From Desulfobulbaceae bacterium BRH_c16a (GTDB lineage Bacteria > Desulfobacterota > Desulfobulbia > Desulfobulbales > Desulfocapsaceae): a DNA stretch of 64,000 bases. The notes beneath the pieces were generated by a model. The model was given only the letters and a program-made list of their open reading frames with translations. It had not been told where the DNA came from and did no database searches. Location of the stretch: assembly GCA_000961725.1 (NCBI GenBank), contig LADS01000002.1, forward strand, positions 124,001-188,000, in the 5' to 3' direction. Positions 34,653-44,097 of this stretch are shown piece after piece. The position numbers and the translations under genes are program-made. The stretch's first letter is position 1; the number at the start of each line of letters is the position of its first letter.

Positions 34653-36242
34653 TTACTGCTCGCTGAAATACGGGCCGAAATAGATCGCTCGATCCCACAC
34701 CAGCTCGTTGCTGTCGGCTGAGACTCCGGTGGCAGGCTCCAGATAGTTACGGAACGCAACGAAGACGTCGGAGGCCCATGACGGCCTGGAGGGATCGATC
34801 TCCAGGTCGATCTGCGGAGAGCAGTCATCGTTGTAGGGCACACCGTTTATATCCGTCGGGTTGCCCACTTCCAGGCAGTAGGGTTCATTACCGCAGTGGC
34901 GCGCTATCTTCCAGGCATAGAGCATGTCGGCGTACTCATAACCCGGATCATTCGGCTGCAGATACCGGCGGGCGCTGTCACCCGGATTGCCGCCTCTATC
35001 CAAATCCGGATCCGTCACCGTCCCCAGCCCGATCTCGCGTCCTGTCCCGAAGACCGGCTCCACATACGCACTGAAACTGGTGTAGGCGGCCTTCCCTGTC
35101 TTGTAGTGATTGACGCCGTAGACAATAACGTATTCATCGACATTACTTCGCAACTTGAAGGGGGGATATGTCTGCCAATAGTTCGCGTCGCGGGTGCCTT
35201 GGTATGAAAACTGACCATTCTGCAAACCGGACCACGGCTCGTCAACGAGTTCAAGCTGTCCGGTCTCCAACAAGTCCTGCCAAAATCGGACTCCCAGTTC
35301 CTTATACGGCATCCCTTTCACTGCTTCCTCCTTGGCGAGGATCGCCTTGCCCAAGCTTTTAAGCGCGGGATACAGATCCATTTCGGTCTGCCCGGTGCCC
35401 CTCACCCGCAGGGTGGGAGCCGGATACGGATCGGGTGTAAGCTCATTTTTGGGCGATACCCGGAACGCTCGGAAGAGATCGTTGTCCGGGGCATCATCGA
35501 TGCTGCGCCGGACATAATCCTCAAACTGGCTCTTGTCCGCCGGCACTGCGAATCGTTGCGCCGTGAGTAAAATGGATCCCGCCGGGCCGTACCCCAGCGG
35601 ACCGATCACCGTCGAGAGGCGTTCGACATTAATAATCGCCTCGGGGTAGCCGGCAGCCAGCACGGCCTTGCGCACGAGCTTCTCCGTCTGCCGGTTGCCG
35701 GTGACGATGTAGACCACGGGGCGGTTGAAGGGATCGGAGCCGGTGGTGCGGATGGTATCATTATTGATCGAATCGCCGAATGCAGCACCGGTCAGGGTGC
35801 GGTTGTCGGTGACCGCGGCGCCGGCCGGCGAAGCCGGCCCCATGTTCACCCAGGTCTGAAGACCGAAATACCTGACAGGGGGAGGTGTCTGTCCAATGAG
35901 CACCATGGCCTCGTCCTGTCGCATCTGCCAGTTCATGGCGAAGGGGAGCTGATAGTCGACGTCATCTGGATTTGGCATCTGCAGAACAAAGTAGGCATTT
36001 GGCCAGGGGTTGTTGCCCATTGCGGAGAAATAACGGTCTCCGCCTTCGCAGACTTCCTTGATCAGGTCGAAGAAAGAGAAGGAACCTTCCTGTGACGAGA
36101 ATCCGGCTTTCTCTATTTCGCCGAGGAAACGGGGGACGTTGTCCGGCGCCGACCCGGAGGGATTCGCCGCCATGGCGAGTCCCACTGTGGCCGATACTAT
36201 CGTGATGACCACTACGAGTGATCTGCAGAGCTTTCCTTTCAT
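34653..36242 (-). CDS. Secreted protein of unknown function (first of cluster)
   Basis: The 529-residue protein has a signal peptide (CRSLVVVITIVSATVGLAMA) and an AGGTGAAACC ribosome site. It matches the 33007 gene over most of its length in conserved blocks (QTPPP...FGLQTW; IVTGNRQTEKLVRKAVLAAG with a partner IVTPSAATDTAVRLALQAQG; IGPLGYG). It has two cysteine pairs near its C-terminus (HCGNEPYCLE, DDC). It is the promoter-proximal gene of the cluster; gaps of 26, 71 and 124 bp to the next genes fit one operon. The base composition is richer in G+C than the flanks. Function is unknown; an outer envelope or extracellular role follows only from the signal. Confidence 0.72.
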   Translation of the reverse strand: MKGKLCRSLVVVITIVSATVGLAMAANPSGSAPDNVPRFLGEIEKAGFSSQEGSFSFFDLIKEVCEGGDRYFSAMGNNPWPNAYFVLQMPNPDDVDYQLPFAMNWQMRQDEAMVLIGQTPPPVRYFGLQTWVNMGPASPAGAAVTDNRTLTGAAFGDSINNDTIRTTGSDPFNRPVVYIVTGNRQTEKLVRKAVLAAGYPEAIINVERLSTVIGPLGYGPAGSILLTAQRFAVPADKSQFEDYVRRSIDDAPDNDLFRAFRVSPKNELTPDPYPAPTLRVRGTGQTEMDLYPALKSLGKAILAKEEAVKGMPYKELGVRFWQDLLETGQLELVDEPWSGLQNGQFSYQGTRDANYWQTYPPFKLRSNVDEYVIVYGVNHYKTGKAAYTSFSAYVEPVFGTGREIGLGTVTDPDLDRGGNPGDSARRYLQPNDPGYEYADMLYAWKIARHCGNEPYCLEVGNPTDINGVPYNDDCSPQIDLEIDPSRPSWASDVFVAFRNYLEPATGVSADSNELVWDRAIYFGPYFSEQ

Positions 36243-37263
36243 GGTTTCACCTCCGAGTGATGAATCGCTATCTTGCGGTTGGCGAAAATTTCATGACACG
36301 GTCATAGAGCATCTCCGGTATGCCGGGTCCGATCCTGGTCGCGAGCTCAAGATAGATTCGGGTAAAGACACGCCTAGGAGAGTGCCTGACTCGAGCGTCA
36401 GTCGCGTGCATCCTTCAGGGACTTAGAGTTCAAGACATCGCACACTGCACCAGAAGGAAGACAGAAAGAATTGCGGACAGCAGTCTCTATGTTTTCATAC
36501 TTCGACCTCCTTCACGTTTTTGTCCGATTTTCCTCGCTCACCATGGCGCAGCCTAGGTCGTCAATCCGGTGGAAGTCATGCCTGCCCGGCCTGCAGCCAC
36601 TACGGCCCGGACAGTCGAATAGTCGTCAGTCACGCAGGGCTGCCCCCACCTCTCGTTTACCGCCGCCACCAGCTTGATGAGATCCGGGGCCAGACAGCAG
36701 TGATCAGATATAGTTACCTTTGCTATAAGATCCATATATACACCTGAGCCAAGCTTTAAAAATCAGGACACCGAGAGCAATCAACCGTACAGATAGCTTT
36801 CCCGTGTTACTCCCCTAGGATGATTTACATTTTAAGAAATGGAAATATGACAGAATGTTTTTTTCAGGTGTGGTGGTAGAAAAGATGTTATTTATGGACT
36901 ATTTAGCAAAAATTGTGCCTTATTAGTATCAATTAACTGTATTTGAGATTTCAAATAGATAACCCTAACGTAGGTGTTTTAAAATACAAACTATTGTCCG
37001 TTTTTCAGGGTTTTTACCGCTATTCCGGAATAAAGGGTGCAGGCCACGTGTGAAGATTATCTGGTCCTTTCAATCTGAATTCACCACTTGGGAAATCAAA
37101 GATAATTCTAGAGATTATCAGCCGAGAAAATGCTCCATTTAAGTATTAGTACGCATTCCCTGTCAGCGCTCGAATAATTGGACCACTGTAGGTGCTAAAA
37201 ACTACTTCCGAGATTCTCATGGCAGATCCGACATGGAATACTTAATAGTCGTGACAAGAATAA
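36243..37263. other. Long gap upstream of the secreted cluster
   Basis: The first half (to about 36740) is GC-rich like the secreted cluster and holds only short frames, including a 60-codon minus-strand frame (36553-36735) without a recognisable product. From about 36760 the sequence becomes strongly AT-rich, with no gene. The promoter of the secreted cluster should lie near 36250-36400 but I cannot point to it. Confidence 0.4.
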
Positions 37264-38300
37264 ACCTCAGAAGAAATACAATCCAGGGACCAATTAATTG
37301 AGGAACTGCGAGCTCAACTGGATGCAAAAAATCAGGAAATAGACCAGCTGAAATCCAGGCTATCACCTGAGTCCAAGAGGCACGATTGCTGCAATGAAAA
37401 GATTTTGGCCGAGGAGACCGGAGCCGCACTCGCGCTGGCGGAATGGCGCATGCAGCGAGCACTGCTCGCAGGTCATTCATTCACCTTCGACTGGGATCCG
37501 ACCACGGACCAAGTGCAGCGGTCAGACAGCTGCGCACCAATCCTCGGCCTTGCCGGCGAGGCCGCCATCCGCGACACCGGCCGTGATTTCTTTCAGCGTA
37601 TTCACCCCGATGATCGCGATCGTTTCGTGCAGATTCTCCACTCGTTGACACCCGAGATGGCCAACTACTCGACAGAATTCCGAGTCAGGCGCGGAGACGG
37701 CGCTATGATTGTTCTTGAAGAAATCGGCAAGGCCCTTTTTGATGCCGATGGCAAGCCGGAGAGAATATTCGGCGTTGCCACCGATATCAGCATTCGCAGA
37801 CAGTCCGAGGCGGAATTGCGACGGAGCGAGGCGCGCTACCGGCTGCTGCACGAGAGTCTGCGCGACGGGTTCGTCCAGGTGACGATGAATGGGCTAATTG
37901 TCGACTGCAATGAGGTCTATTCTCGAATGTTGGGCTATTCAACCGAGGAACTGCGCCTTCTTCATATATTCAGATTACGCCGGAACGTTGGCACGACATC
38001 GAGGTCACCATCGTCCGCGACCAGATCTTACCACGAGGATATTCGGACATATACGAAAAGGAATATCGCCGAAAAGATGGAACCGTTTTCCCTGTCGAGT
38101 TGCGGACAAAACTTATCCGTGATGATGACGGCCAACCGGCCGCGATGGGCCACTGTCCGTGACATTACTGAGCGCAAGAAGAACGAGGACGAGCTGAAGG
38201 CGCTGAACGATGAGCTGGAACGGCGAGTCGAAATTCGTACTCAGGAACTTCAGGAGACCCGTCCCGCCTCCTGCACATCGAAAAGCTGTCGGCGATAGGC
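37264..38300 (+). pseudogene. PAS-domain histidine kinase, frameshifted and cut before the H-box
   Basis: The frame opens at 37264 without a proper start and encodes a coiled coil (QLIEELRAQLDAKNQEIDQL), a first PAS domain (FTFDWDPTTDQVQRSD to EIGKALFDADGKPERIFGVATDI) and a second (ESLRDGFVQVTMNGLIVDCNEVYSRMLGY). Near 37960 the frame shifts +1 (coherent there: PERWHDIEVTIVRDQILPRG, then EYRRKDGTVFPVELRT) and near 38150 it returns to VRDITERKKNEDELK. A third shift near 38262 gives SRLLHIEKLSAIG, the lead-in to the kinase phosphoacceptor helix. The next residues, which should hold the histidine, are missing: decayed integrase sequence follows. The gene was clearly a sensor kinase and is dead. 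Confidence 0.85.
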
Positions 38301-38934
38301 CTTGAAGGGATGGCTATCGATCAGATTGTTCTTCACGGCCCAGTTCAAGAATGTGGCGGTATCGGTCAGCCGATGATTCACACTGGTTATGCTCAATCGT
38401 TGCTCAGGTGGATATTCTCGGTTCAGGATGGCTGATACTTGATTGGTCCTTATATCGAAGTCCGTTGATCCGTCTCGGTATCCTCTGGAGCACATCGCGG
38501 TATTTCTGCCGGTCTTCGACGGTGTAATGGCTGATCGGTTTGTCGCCGACAATTTCCATGAACCGCAGAAGATTTTTCTCCAGGCCGGAAGCGATATCGT
38601 AGCCTCGTTTGCTCTTCTCTTCCTTGATGTACAACTCGATCAACCGGCTCATGGTGATCTCATCTGGTTCCACCCGTGGGGGTGGATGACTCAGCGCGGT
38701 ACGAGTCGATTCAGGGATGATCTGAGGCAACTGGTGATGTCCAAGGTTGCCGGAGTCCATTCCGTCGCCGAAGGATGCCTGGAACAATTTCAGGCGCAGT
38801 TCGGCAAAGTGTCGTTCGGCGGTGATCACGTACTGTCGGCAGAGTCGGTACGCGGTTGTTTTATCTCGGGTCCGGAGTGATTTCTTGAGTTCGGTGCGGT
38901 TCAGGAATGGCCGAAGCTCTTTCGGAACTTTCAT
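38301..38934 (-). pseudogene. Tyrosine recombinase (integrase), frameshifted N-terminal part
   Basis: The minus strand encodes the arm- and core-binding domains of a phage-type integrase: FRMKVPKELRPFLNRTELKK, SLRTRDKTTAYRLCRQYV, then a helical part with MEIVGDKPISHYTVEDRQKYRDVL. A frameshift near 38440 moves it to REYPPEQRLSITSVNHRLTD and FLNWAVKNNLIDSHPFK, after which homology stops. The catalytic domain with its R-H-R-Y residues is absent. It lies next to the 3' end of tRNA-Phe, where such integrases usually insert. The minus frame is open to 39024 across the tRNA terminator; ATG 38934 is the first plausible start. Confidence 0.85.
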
Positions 38935-38944
38935 CCGGAAATGC

Positions 38945-38979
38945 AAAAATCCCGTTGCGCAATGCGCAACGGGATTTTT
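38945..38979 (-). terminator. Intrinsic terminator of tRNA-Phe
   Basis: Perfect 17-bp inverted repeat: AAAAATCCCGTTGCGCA (38945-38961) and its complement (38963-38979). On the minus strand the GC stem ends in a run of T, 11 bp after the tRNA 3' end. Confidence 0.85.
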
Positions 38980-38989
38980 GCTTATCTGC

Positions 38990-39065
38990 TGGTGCCGGGA
39001 CCAGGAATCGAACCAGGGACACATGGATTTTCAGTCCATTGCTCTACCGACTGAGCTATCCCGGC
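38990..39065 (-). tRNA. tRNA-Phe (GAA)
   Basis: On the minus strand the sequence folds as a complete tRNA: acceptor GCCGGGA paired with TCCCGGC, then encoded ACCA; D arm GCTCAGTCGGTAGAGC; anticodon stem ATGGA/TCCAT with loop CTGAAAA giving anticodon GAA; TTCGATT T loop. Length is 76 nt including CCA. The decayed integrase adjoins its 3' end, so this tRNA was an integration target. Confidence 0.97.
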
Positions 39066-39149
39066 AACTCATTTTGAGAGGCTTTTTTTACTCGACTTCG
39101 ATTTTACTGTCAATAGATATTCTGTCGATTCGATACCTTTCTTGCTTTC

Positions 39150-39959
39150 TTATTGATCTTTGTGGATTGACAGTCCTCCGAGATCCAAATCGAAGTTCAA
39201 TTCCTCGTCCATATCTGTGGTGCCTGAATAGCTCGACGCTTTCGGAGCACTTTTGGTGAGTGTTTCGGAAAAATCAATATCGTCGAGCGACAGCACGGTC
39301 TCCTTGGCAGGTTCGGGAGCGGGTGCAAAATCGTTATCCAGGTCGTCAAAGCCGAGGTTAAAGTCAAGGTCATCCATATCGAGGTCGCCGAAATTTTCCT
39401 TCGCAGCAACCGGTGCTGCCGCCCTTTCGGCTTCAACCATCTTTGCCGGAGGGGCTAGATCGGAGATATCCGCCAAAGCAGCCGGCATTTCCATGGAAAA
39501 AGACCTTTCTTCCTCGTGTTCTTTCTCGATACCTGTGGTTTCCCCTTTATCGGCCAGGGCCATATCGTCATCCGGAGCGTCTTCAAACTGGCTGAAATCT
39601 ATTTCGATCTCCCCGTCTTCTTCCTCATAATCCGCAGCCTTACTCTTACCGGTCTCCACCTTCGATTCGCCTTTTCGGGCGTCGTCCGCGAATTCGATCT
39701 CCGTGTCCTGCTCGGGCGTATCTTCGATCAATATTTCAAGATCGTCATCGACATACTCCTCCATAGCGTCGGATGGTACCCCAAAGACATCAACCTGTTC
39801 GTCCTCCGTTTGCCGCGACTGCAATTGCAGAAACGCGGGAGCACTGGCCTGAAAGACGGAACCATGCAGACTGTCCGACACCGCCTTGATATTCTTTTTA
39901 CATTTTACACATACTTCCAGATGATCAAAGGAGATATATCCACATTTGGGGCATCGCAT
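39150..39959 (-). CDS. Acidic protein with N-terminal zinc ribbon
   Basis: The 269-residue protein opens with a zinc ribbon (MRCPKCGYISFDHLEVCVKCKK, two CxxC pairs). The rest is low complexity and highly acidic, with repeated short motifs in the last third (DLDMDDLDFNLGFDDLDNDF, LDDIDFSE, FDLDLGGLS) typical of disordered, partner-binding tails. No enzymatic domain is visible. Similar CPxCG-plus-acidic-tail proteins are found in many Deltaproteobacteria with unknown role. tRNA-Phe lies 85 bp downstream on the same strand and may be co-transcribed. Confidence 0.65.
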   Translation of the reverse strand: MRCPKCGYISFDHLEVCVKCKKNIKAVSDSLHGSVFQASAPAFLQLQSRQTEDEQVDVFGVPSDAMEEYVDDDLEILIEDTPEQDTEIEFADDARKGESKVETGKSKAADYEEEDGEIEIDFSQFEDAPDDDMALADKGETTGIEKEHEEERSFSMEMPAALADISDLAPPAKMVEAERAAAPVAAKENFGDLDMDDLDFNLGFDDLDNDFAPAPEPAKETVLSLDDIDFSETLTKSAPKASSYSGTTDMDEELNFDLDLGGLSIHKDQ

Positions 39960-40286
39960 ATACTGGTACCTCTTCGTCTAAACAAGAGTTAGGTTAAGCT
40001 GGGATGAAAAAAATAAACGTCTCCTCAAGTATTGCATACTTCCACTATAAATATCAAGAGATATTAACCGGCAGAACACTTAACTCGCTGGATAAACATC
40101 AAGTTTTTATCCAGCAAGCGGAACGGGATCTTTGCAGGGCCGTGATGTGAAAATTTTCGCGAAGAAAATCCAGCTCAATATTTTAGTGGACACCAGCAAT
40201 TTTGCCGCTATCGCTATCGGGATCGAAATCGAACAAGAAAATGCGATTCGATAACGATGGCGAAGTACGCTTAAGTCGGATGAACC
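39960..40286. other. Gap with one strong hairpin
   Basis: The 327-bp gap between nadC and the zinc-ribbon gene contains a perfect 10-bp inverted repeat GCTGGATAAA (40087-40096) and TTTATCCAGC (40106-40115) with a 9-nt loop and no following T-run. No gene is visible. The promoter of the zinc-ribbon gene should be in the first 100 bp. Confidence 0.5.
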
Positions 40287-41123
40287 CTAAAAAGACCAGT
40301 CCATACCTATATCGCAGGAGGGAGCGGAGTGGGTCAGCGCGCCGATGGAAATGATATCCACACCGGTCATGGCAATGGCTTCGACCGTCTCAAGACTTAC
40401 TCCGCCCGATGCCTCCACCAGGGCTCGACCGTTAATGAGCCGAACCGCCTTGAGCATCATTTCCGGACTCATATTATCAAGCATGATGATATCCACACCG
40501 CACTTCAAGCATTCCTGAACCTGCTCGAGGGTATCGGTTTCCACTTCAATGCGGATGGTATGGGGAATCTGTCCCCGCACCTTCTCGACAGCCTGCTCGA
40601 TAGAGCCACAGGCCGCTATGTGGTTGTCTTTGATCAGGACCCCGTCAGCCAGATTAAAGCGGTGATTCATTCCACCGCCGACCCTCACGGCATATTTTTC
40701 CAGCATCCGCAGGCCCGGAGTGGTCTTTCTCGTATCGGTAATGCGCACCGGGTAGACTTTGACCTTTTCGACAAAGCTTGCGGTCATGGTGGCGATTCCG
40801 GAAAGACGCTGCAGGAGGTTGAGAGCCACCCGCTCGGCCTTGAGAAGATCGACCACCGGTCCACTGACGGCAAGCAATGACATGTTCGGATGGGTGAGCG
40901 TCCCGTCGGCCACCGGATCGATGTTGATGACCGCAGGATTCTGCACCTTGAATACCTCGGCCGCCACACATTCCAGGCCAGCCACAATAAAAGAGTCGCG
41001 GGCCACCAGCCTGGCGCTGCCCATCTCATGTTCGGAAAAAATCGACTCGCTGGTGAGATCGCCGCGCCCCACATCTTCGCGGAGGAATTCACGGATCATT
41101 CCGTGCAACAGATTCTTATCCAT
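40287..41123 (-). CDS. nadC: Nicotinate-nucleotide pyrophosphorylase (quinolinate phosphoribosyltransferase)
   Basis: NadC converts quinolinate and PRPP to nicotinate mononucleotide in NAD synthesis. The 278-residue protein is of normal length and has EDVGRGDLTSESIF at the N-terminus, ALNLLQRLSGIATMTASFV, then RITDTRKTTPGLRMLEKYAVRVGGGMNHRFNL with substrate-binding Arg and Lys, KDNHIAACGS, VEVDTLEQ-type VEVETDTLEQ, MLDNMSPEMM and EASGGVSLETV. It lies 10 bp downstream of valS and is probably co-transcribed with it. Confidence 0.96.
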   Translation of the reverse strand: MDKNLLHGMIREFLREDVGRGDLTSESIFSEHEMGSARLVARDSFIVAGLECVAAEVFKVQNPAVINIDPVADGTLTHPNMSLLAVSGPVVDLLKAERVALNLLQRLSGIATMTASFVEKVKVYPVRITDTRKTTPGLRMLEKYAVRVGGGMNHRFNLADGVLIKDNHIAACGSIEQAVEKVRGQIPHTIRIEVETDTLEQVQECLKCGVDIIMLDNMSPEMMLKAVRLINGRALVEASGGVSLETVEAIAMTGVDIISIGALTHSAPSCDIGMDWSF

Positions 41124-41133
41124 CGCAAGCCCC

Positions 41134-43803
41134 TTAGATTAAACCTTTAAGTCGTTCTTCCGCTTCAATTATTTTAGCCATCGTCGCATCAAGGCCGGCC
41201 TTTTTCTCCTGCTCCTTGACGACCACCTCCGGCTTGGCGTTGGCCAGGAACTGCTCGTTGGCGAGCTTGCCATCGACCTGTTTGAGTTTGGCCTCTATCT
41301 TCTGGCGTTCGCGCGCCAGTTTTGCCAGTTCACTCTCAACATCGACCAATCCTTTAAGCGGCACAAAGATCTCGATGTCGTTAAAAATATAGGTTGCGGC
41401 ATCGGCTGGTTTTTCAATGTCCTTACCGACGGTAAAAGCCGTCAGCCTGGTCATATCCGATATGGCCGAGGTAAAACGGGAGATGCCTGCCGCTTTGCCT
41501 TCATCGGCGCAAATGACAAACGCTTCGATTTTCGCCGACGGGTGGACTTCGGCTTCGGAACGGATATTCCTGATGCCGGTAATGATGCCCATCAGCAATT
41601 CCATCTGCTCTACCGCCTCTGGATTTTTCCATCCTTGCTGTTTTTCAGGGAACGGACTGGTGACAAGCATGGGCCTGTCGCCGGGCAGAACCGACCAGAT
41701 TTCCTCGGTGACGAAGGGCGTGATGGGATGGAGCAGTTTCAGGATGGTTTCGAGCACGACGAGGAGCACCCCCTGGGCCTGCTGTTTTGCCGTCCTATCG
41801 TCGCTGAAAAGATCGGCTTTGATCCACTCGAGGTACCAGTCGCAGAATTCACGCCAGATGAACTGATAGTTGGCGGAGGCGACATCGTTAAAGCGATACT
41901 CGTCAAGGCCCAGCCGGACATCTTCAATGACCGACGCGGTCCTGCTGAGAATCCATTGATGAACCAAGGGCAGCTCGCGCGGCGCGGCCACCACATCTTT
42001 CACCGAGGCGGTGCAATCGCCGACGTGCATCAAGGCAAAACGGGCGGCATTCCAGATCTTGTTGACAAAATGGCGATAGCCTTCGATCCGGTCCTCATCG
42101 AGCCTGATCTCCCGGCCCTGCGCGGCAAAGGCGGTAAGGGTGAAGCGCATCGCGTCGGTGCCGTACTCTTTCATGACCACCAGCGGATCGATGACATTGC
42201 CGGTCGACTTGGACATCTTCTTGCCGTATTTATCCCGAACGAGGGCATGGAGGTAGACATCGCGGAACGGCACCTCATCCATGAAGTGCAGGCCCATCAT
42301 CATCATCCTCGCGACCCAGAAGAAGAGGATATCGAAACTGGTGATCAGCACCGAGGTCGGGTAAAAGGTTGCAAGCTCTTTGGTCCGTTCGGGCCAGCCC
42401 ATGGTCGAAAACGGCCACAGCGCCGAGGAAAACCAGGTGTCGAGGACATCCGTCTCCCTGGTGATTGCCTCCGACCCGCATTTGGGGCAGGTAACCGGAT
42501 CCTCAGATTCGACAATGAGTTCGCCGCAGGCCGTACAGGTCCAGGCCGGGATGCGATGGCCCCACCAGATCTGCCGGGAGATACACCAGTCGCGGATATT
42601 ATCCATCCAGCTGTAAAAAGTGTTGTACCAGGTTTTCGGATAGATGTTGATACGGCCGTCCCTGACCGCCGCCACCGCCTTGTCGGCGAGAGGCTTGACC
42701 GCCACGAACCATTGCACCGAGGTGGTCGGCTCGCTTACCGTTTTACAGCGATAACAGTGTCCGACGGCATGGTCATAGTCTTCCACTTTTTCAAGAAAAC
42801 CGAGGCGTTCGAGATCCTCGACCACCTTCTTCCGGCAGACGAAACGGTCCAGCCCGCAATAGACGCCGGCGGCTTCATTCATGATCCCTTTATCGTCCAT
42901 GACCTTCAGTCGCGGCAGATTATGACGCAGGGCGATTTCATAGTCGTTTCGGTCATGGGAGGGGGTAACCTTCAGGGCACCGGTGCCGAACTCCCTGTCG
43001 ACGTGGGCGTCGAACACCACCGGAATCACCCGGTCGGTGAGCGGCAGTTTAATGCCGACTGTGCCCAGGTGACTGTATCGCTCATCCTCCGGATGGACTG
43101 CCACCCCGGTGTCGCCGAGCATCGTTTCCGGTCGCGTGGTGGCAACGACGACATGGCCGGAACCGTCGGCGTAGGGATAACGGATGTGATACAGCTTGCC
43201 TTTTGTGTCCTCGTGTTCCACCTCATCGTCGGCCAGGGCGGTATGGCAGCGCGGACACCAGTTGACGATATAATCGCCCTTGTAAACCAGTCCTTCTTTA
43301 TAGAGGCGGACGAAAACTTCACGGACCGCTCTGGACAACCCTTCATCCATGGTAAAACGCTCACGCTCCCAGTCGCACGAAGCGCCCAGTTTCTTCAGCT
43401 GGTTGATGATCGAGCCGCCCTTTTCCCCCCGCCATTCCCACACCTTTTCAATGAAGGCATCGCGGCCGAGATCGTCTCGGGTCTTACCGATGGTTGCCAG
43501 CTGTCGTTCCACGACATTCTGGGTTGCTATTCCGGCGTGGTCGGTGCCCGGCACCCACAGGGTGTTGTATCCGCACATCCGGCGATACCGGGTGAGAATA
43601 TCCTGCAGGGTGTTATTTAAGGCATGGCCGACATGCAGCACTCCGGTGACGTTCGGCGGCGGGATAACTATTGAAAAAGACGGCTTTCCTTCTTCAATTT
43701 TTGCCGAAAAACTGCCCTCTTCCTGCCAGCGGTGCAGCCATTTTTCTTCCACCTCGGCAAATTCATATCCCTTATTTAACAACTTTTCTTCATTCATTTT
43801 CAT
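41134..43803 (-). CDS. valS: Valyl-tRNA synthetase
   Basis: The 889-residue class I synthetase charges tRNA-Val. Signature motifs: HIGH variant in PPPNVTGVLHVGHALNNT, the editing domain with TTRPETMLGDTGVAVHP, a zinc site (CTACGELIVESEDPVTCPKCG) and KMSKSTGNVIDP. The C-terminal 65 residues form the tRNA-contacting coiled coil (ESELAKLARERQKIEAKLKQ). Length is typical. It heads a two-gene operon with nadC. Long open frames on the opposite strand here are shadows of its codon bias. Confidence 0.98.
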   Translation of the reverse strand: MKMNEEKLLNKGYEFAEVEEKWLHRWQEEGSFSAKIEEGKPSFSIVIPPPNVTGVLHVGHALNNTLQDILTRYRRMCGYNTLWVPGTDHAGIATQNVVERQLATIGKTRDDLGRDAFIEKVWEWRGEKGGSIINQLKKLGASCDWERERFTMDEGLSRAVREVFVRLYKEGLVYKGDYIVNWCPRCHTALADDEVEHEDTKGKLYHIRYPYADGSGHVVVATTRPETMLGDTGVAVHPEDERYSHLGTVGIKLPLTDRVIPVVFDAHVDREFGTGALKVTPSHDRNDYEIALRHNLPRLKVMDDKGIMNEAAGVYCGLDRFVCRKKVVEDLERLGFLEKVEDYDHAVGHCYRCKTVSEPTTSVQWFVAVKPLADKAVAAVRDGRINIYPKTWYNTFYSWMDNIRDWCISRQIWWGHRIPAWTCTACGELIVESEDPVTCPKCGSEAITRETDVLDTWFSSALWPFSTMGWPERTKELATFYPTSVLITSFDILFFWVARMMMMGLHFMDEVPFRDVYLHALVRDKYGKKMSKSTGNVIDPLVVMKEYGTDAMRFTLTAFAAQGREIRLDEDRIEGYRHFVNKIWNAARFALMHVGDCTASVKDVVAAPRELPLVHQWILSRTASVIEDVRLGLDEYRFNDVASANYQFIWREFCDWYLEWIKADLFSDDRTAKQQAQGVLLVVLETILKLLHPITPFVTEEIWSVLPGDRPMLVTSPFPEKQQGWKNPEAVEQMELLMGIITGIRNIRSEAEVHPSAKIEAFVICADEGKAAGISRFTSAISDMTRLTAFTVGKDIEKPADAATYIFNDIEIFVPLKGLVDVESELAKLARERQKIEAKLKQVDGKLANEQFLANAKPEVVVKEQEKKAGLDATMAKIIEAEERLKGLI

Positions 43804-44097
43804 AGCTTGCAGGTCATTACCGGAATTGATTATTATCTCCGCCTCGAAGGCACACGTTTTTCGAGATTAACTGTGACGTTGCGAGAATTCAACAGTTTTT
43901 GCTGGAAACCGCAAAAAAGGCAGAAAGACAGGGGAATTAACCGGTGAATCGACATCTATAGAGTCACTTCAAACGATGATCGCCGGTCTCGCTGTTTACG
44001 TATTTGCATCCGGACGGGCTTTAGGATATAGTTTCCCAGGCCAAAAACCTCCTGTTTCGAATCATCCACCGATCAGTATAGACAATCGAGGAACCAC

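Noticed and set aside
40087..40115. Hairpin in the nadC upstream gap as terminator
   Set aside because: Perfect arms but no T-run on either strand; kept only as a noted hairpin.
41542..43620. A 692-codon open frame on the plus strand opposite valS
   Set aside because: It is antisense to an essential, strongly conserved gene, has no ribosome site or recognisable product, and its length follows from valS codon use.
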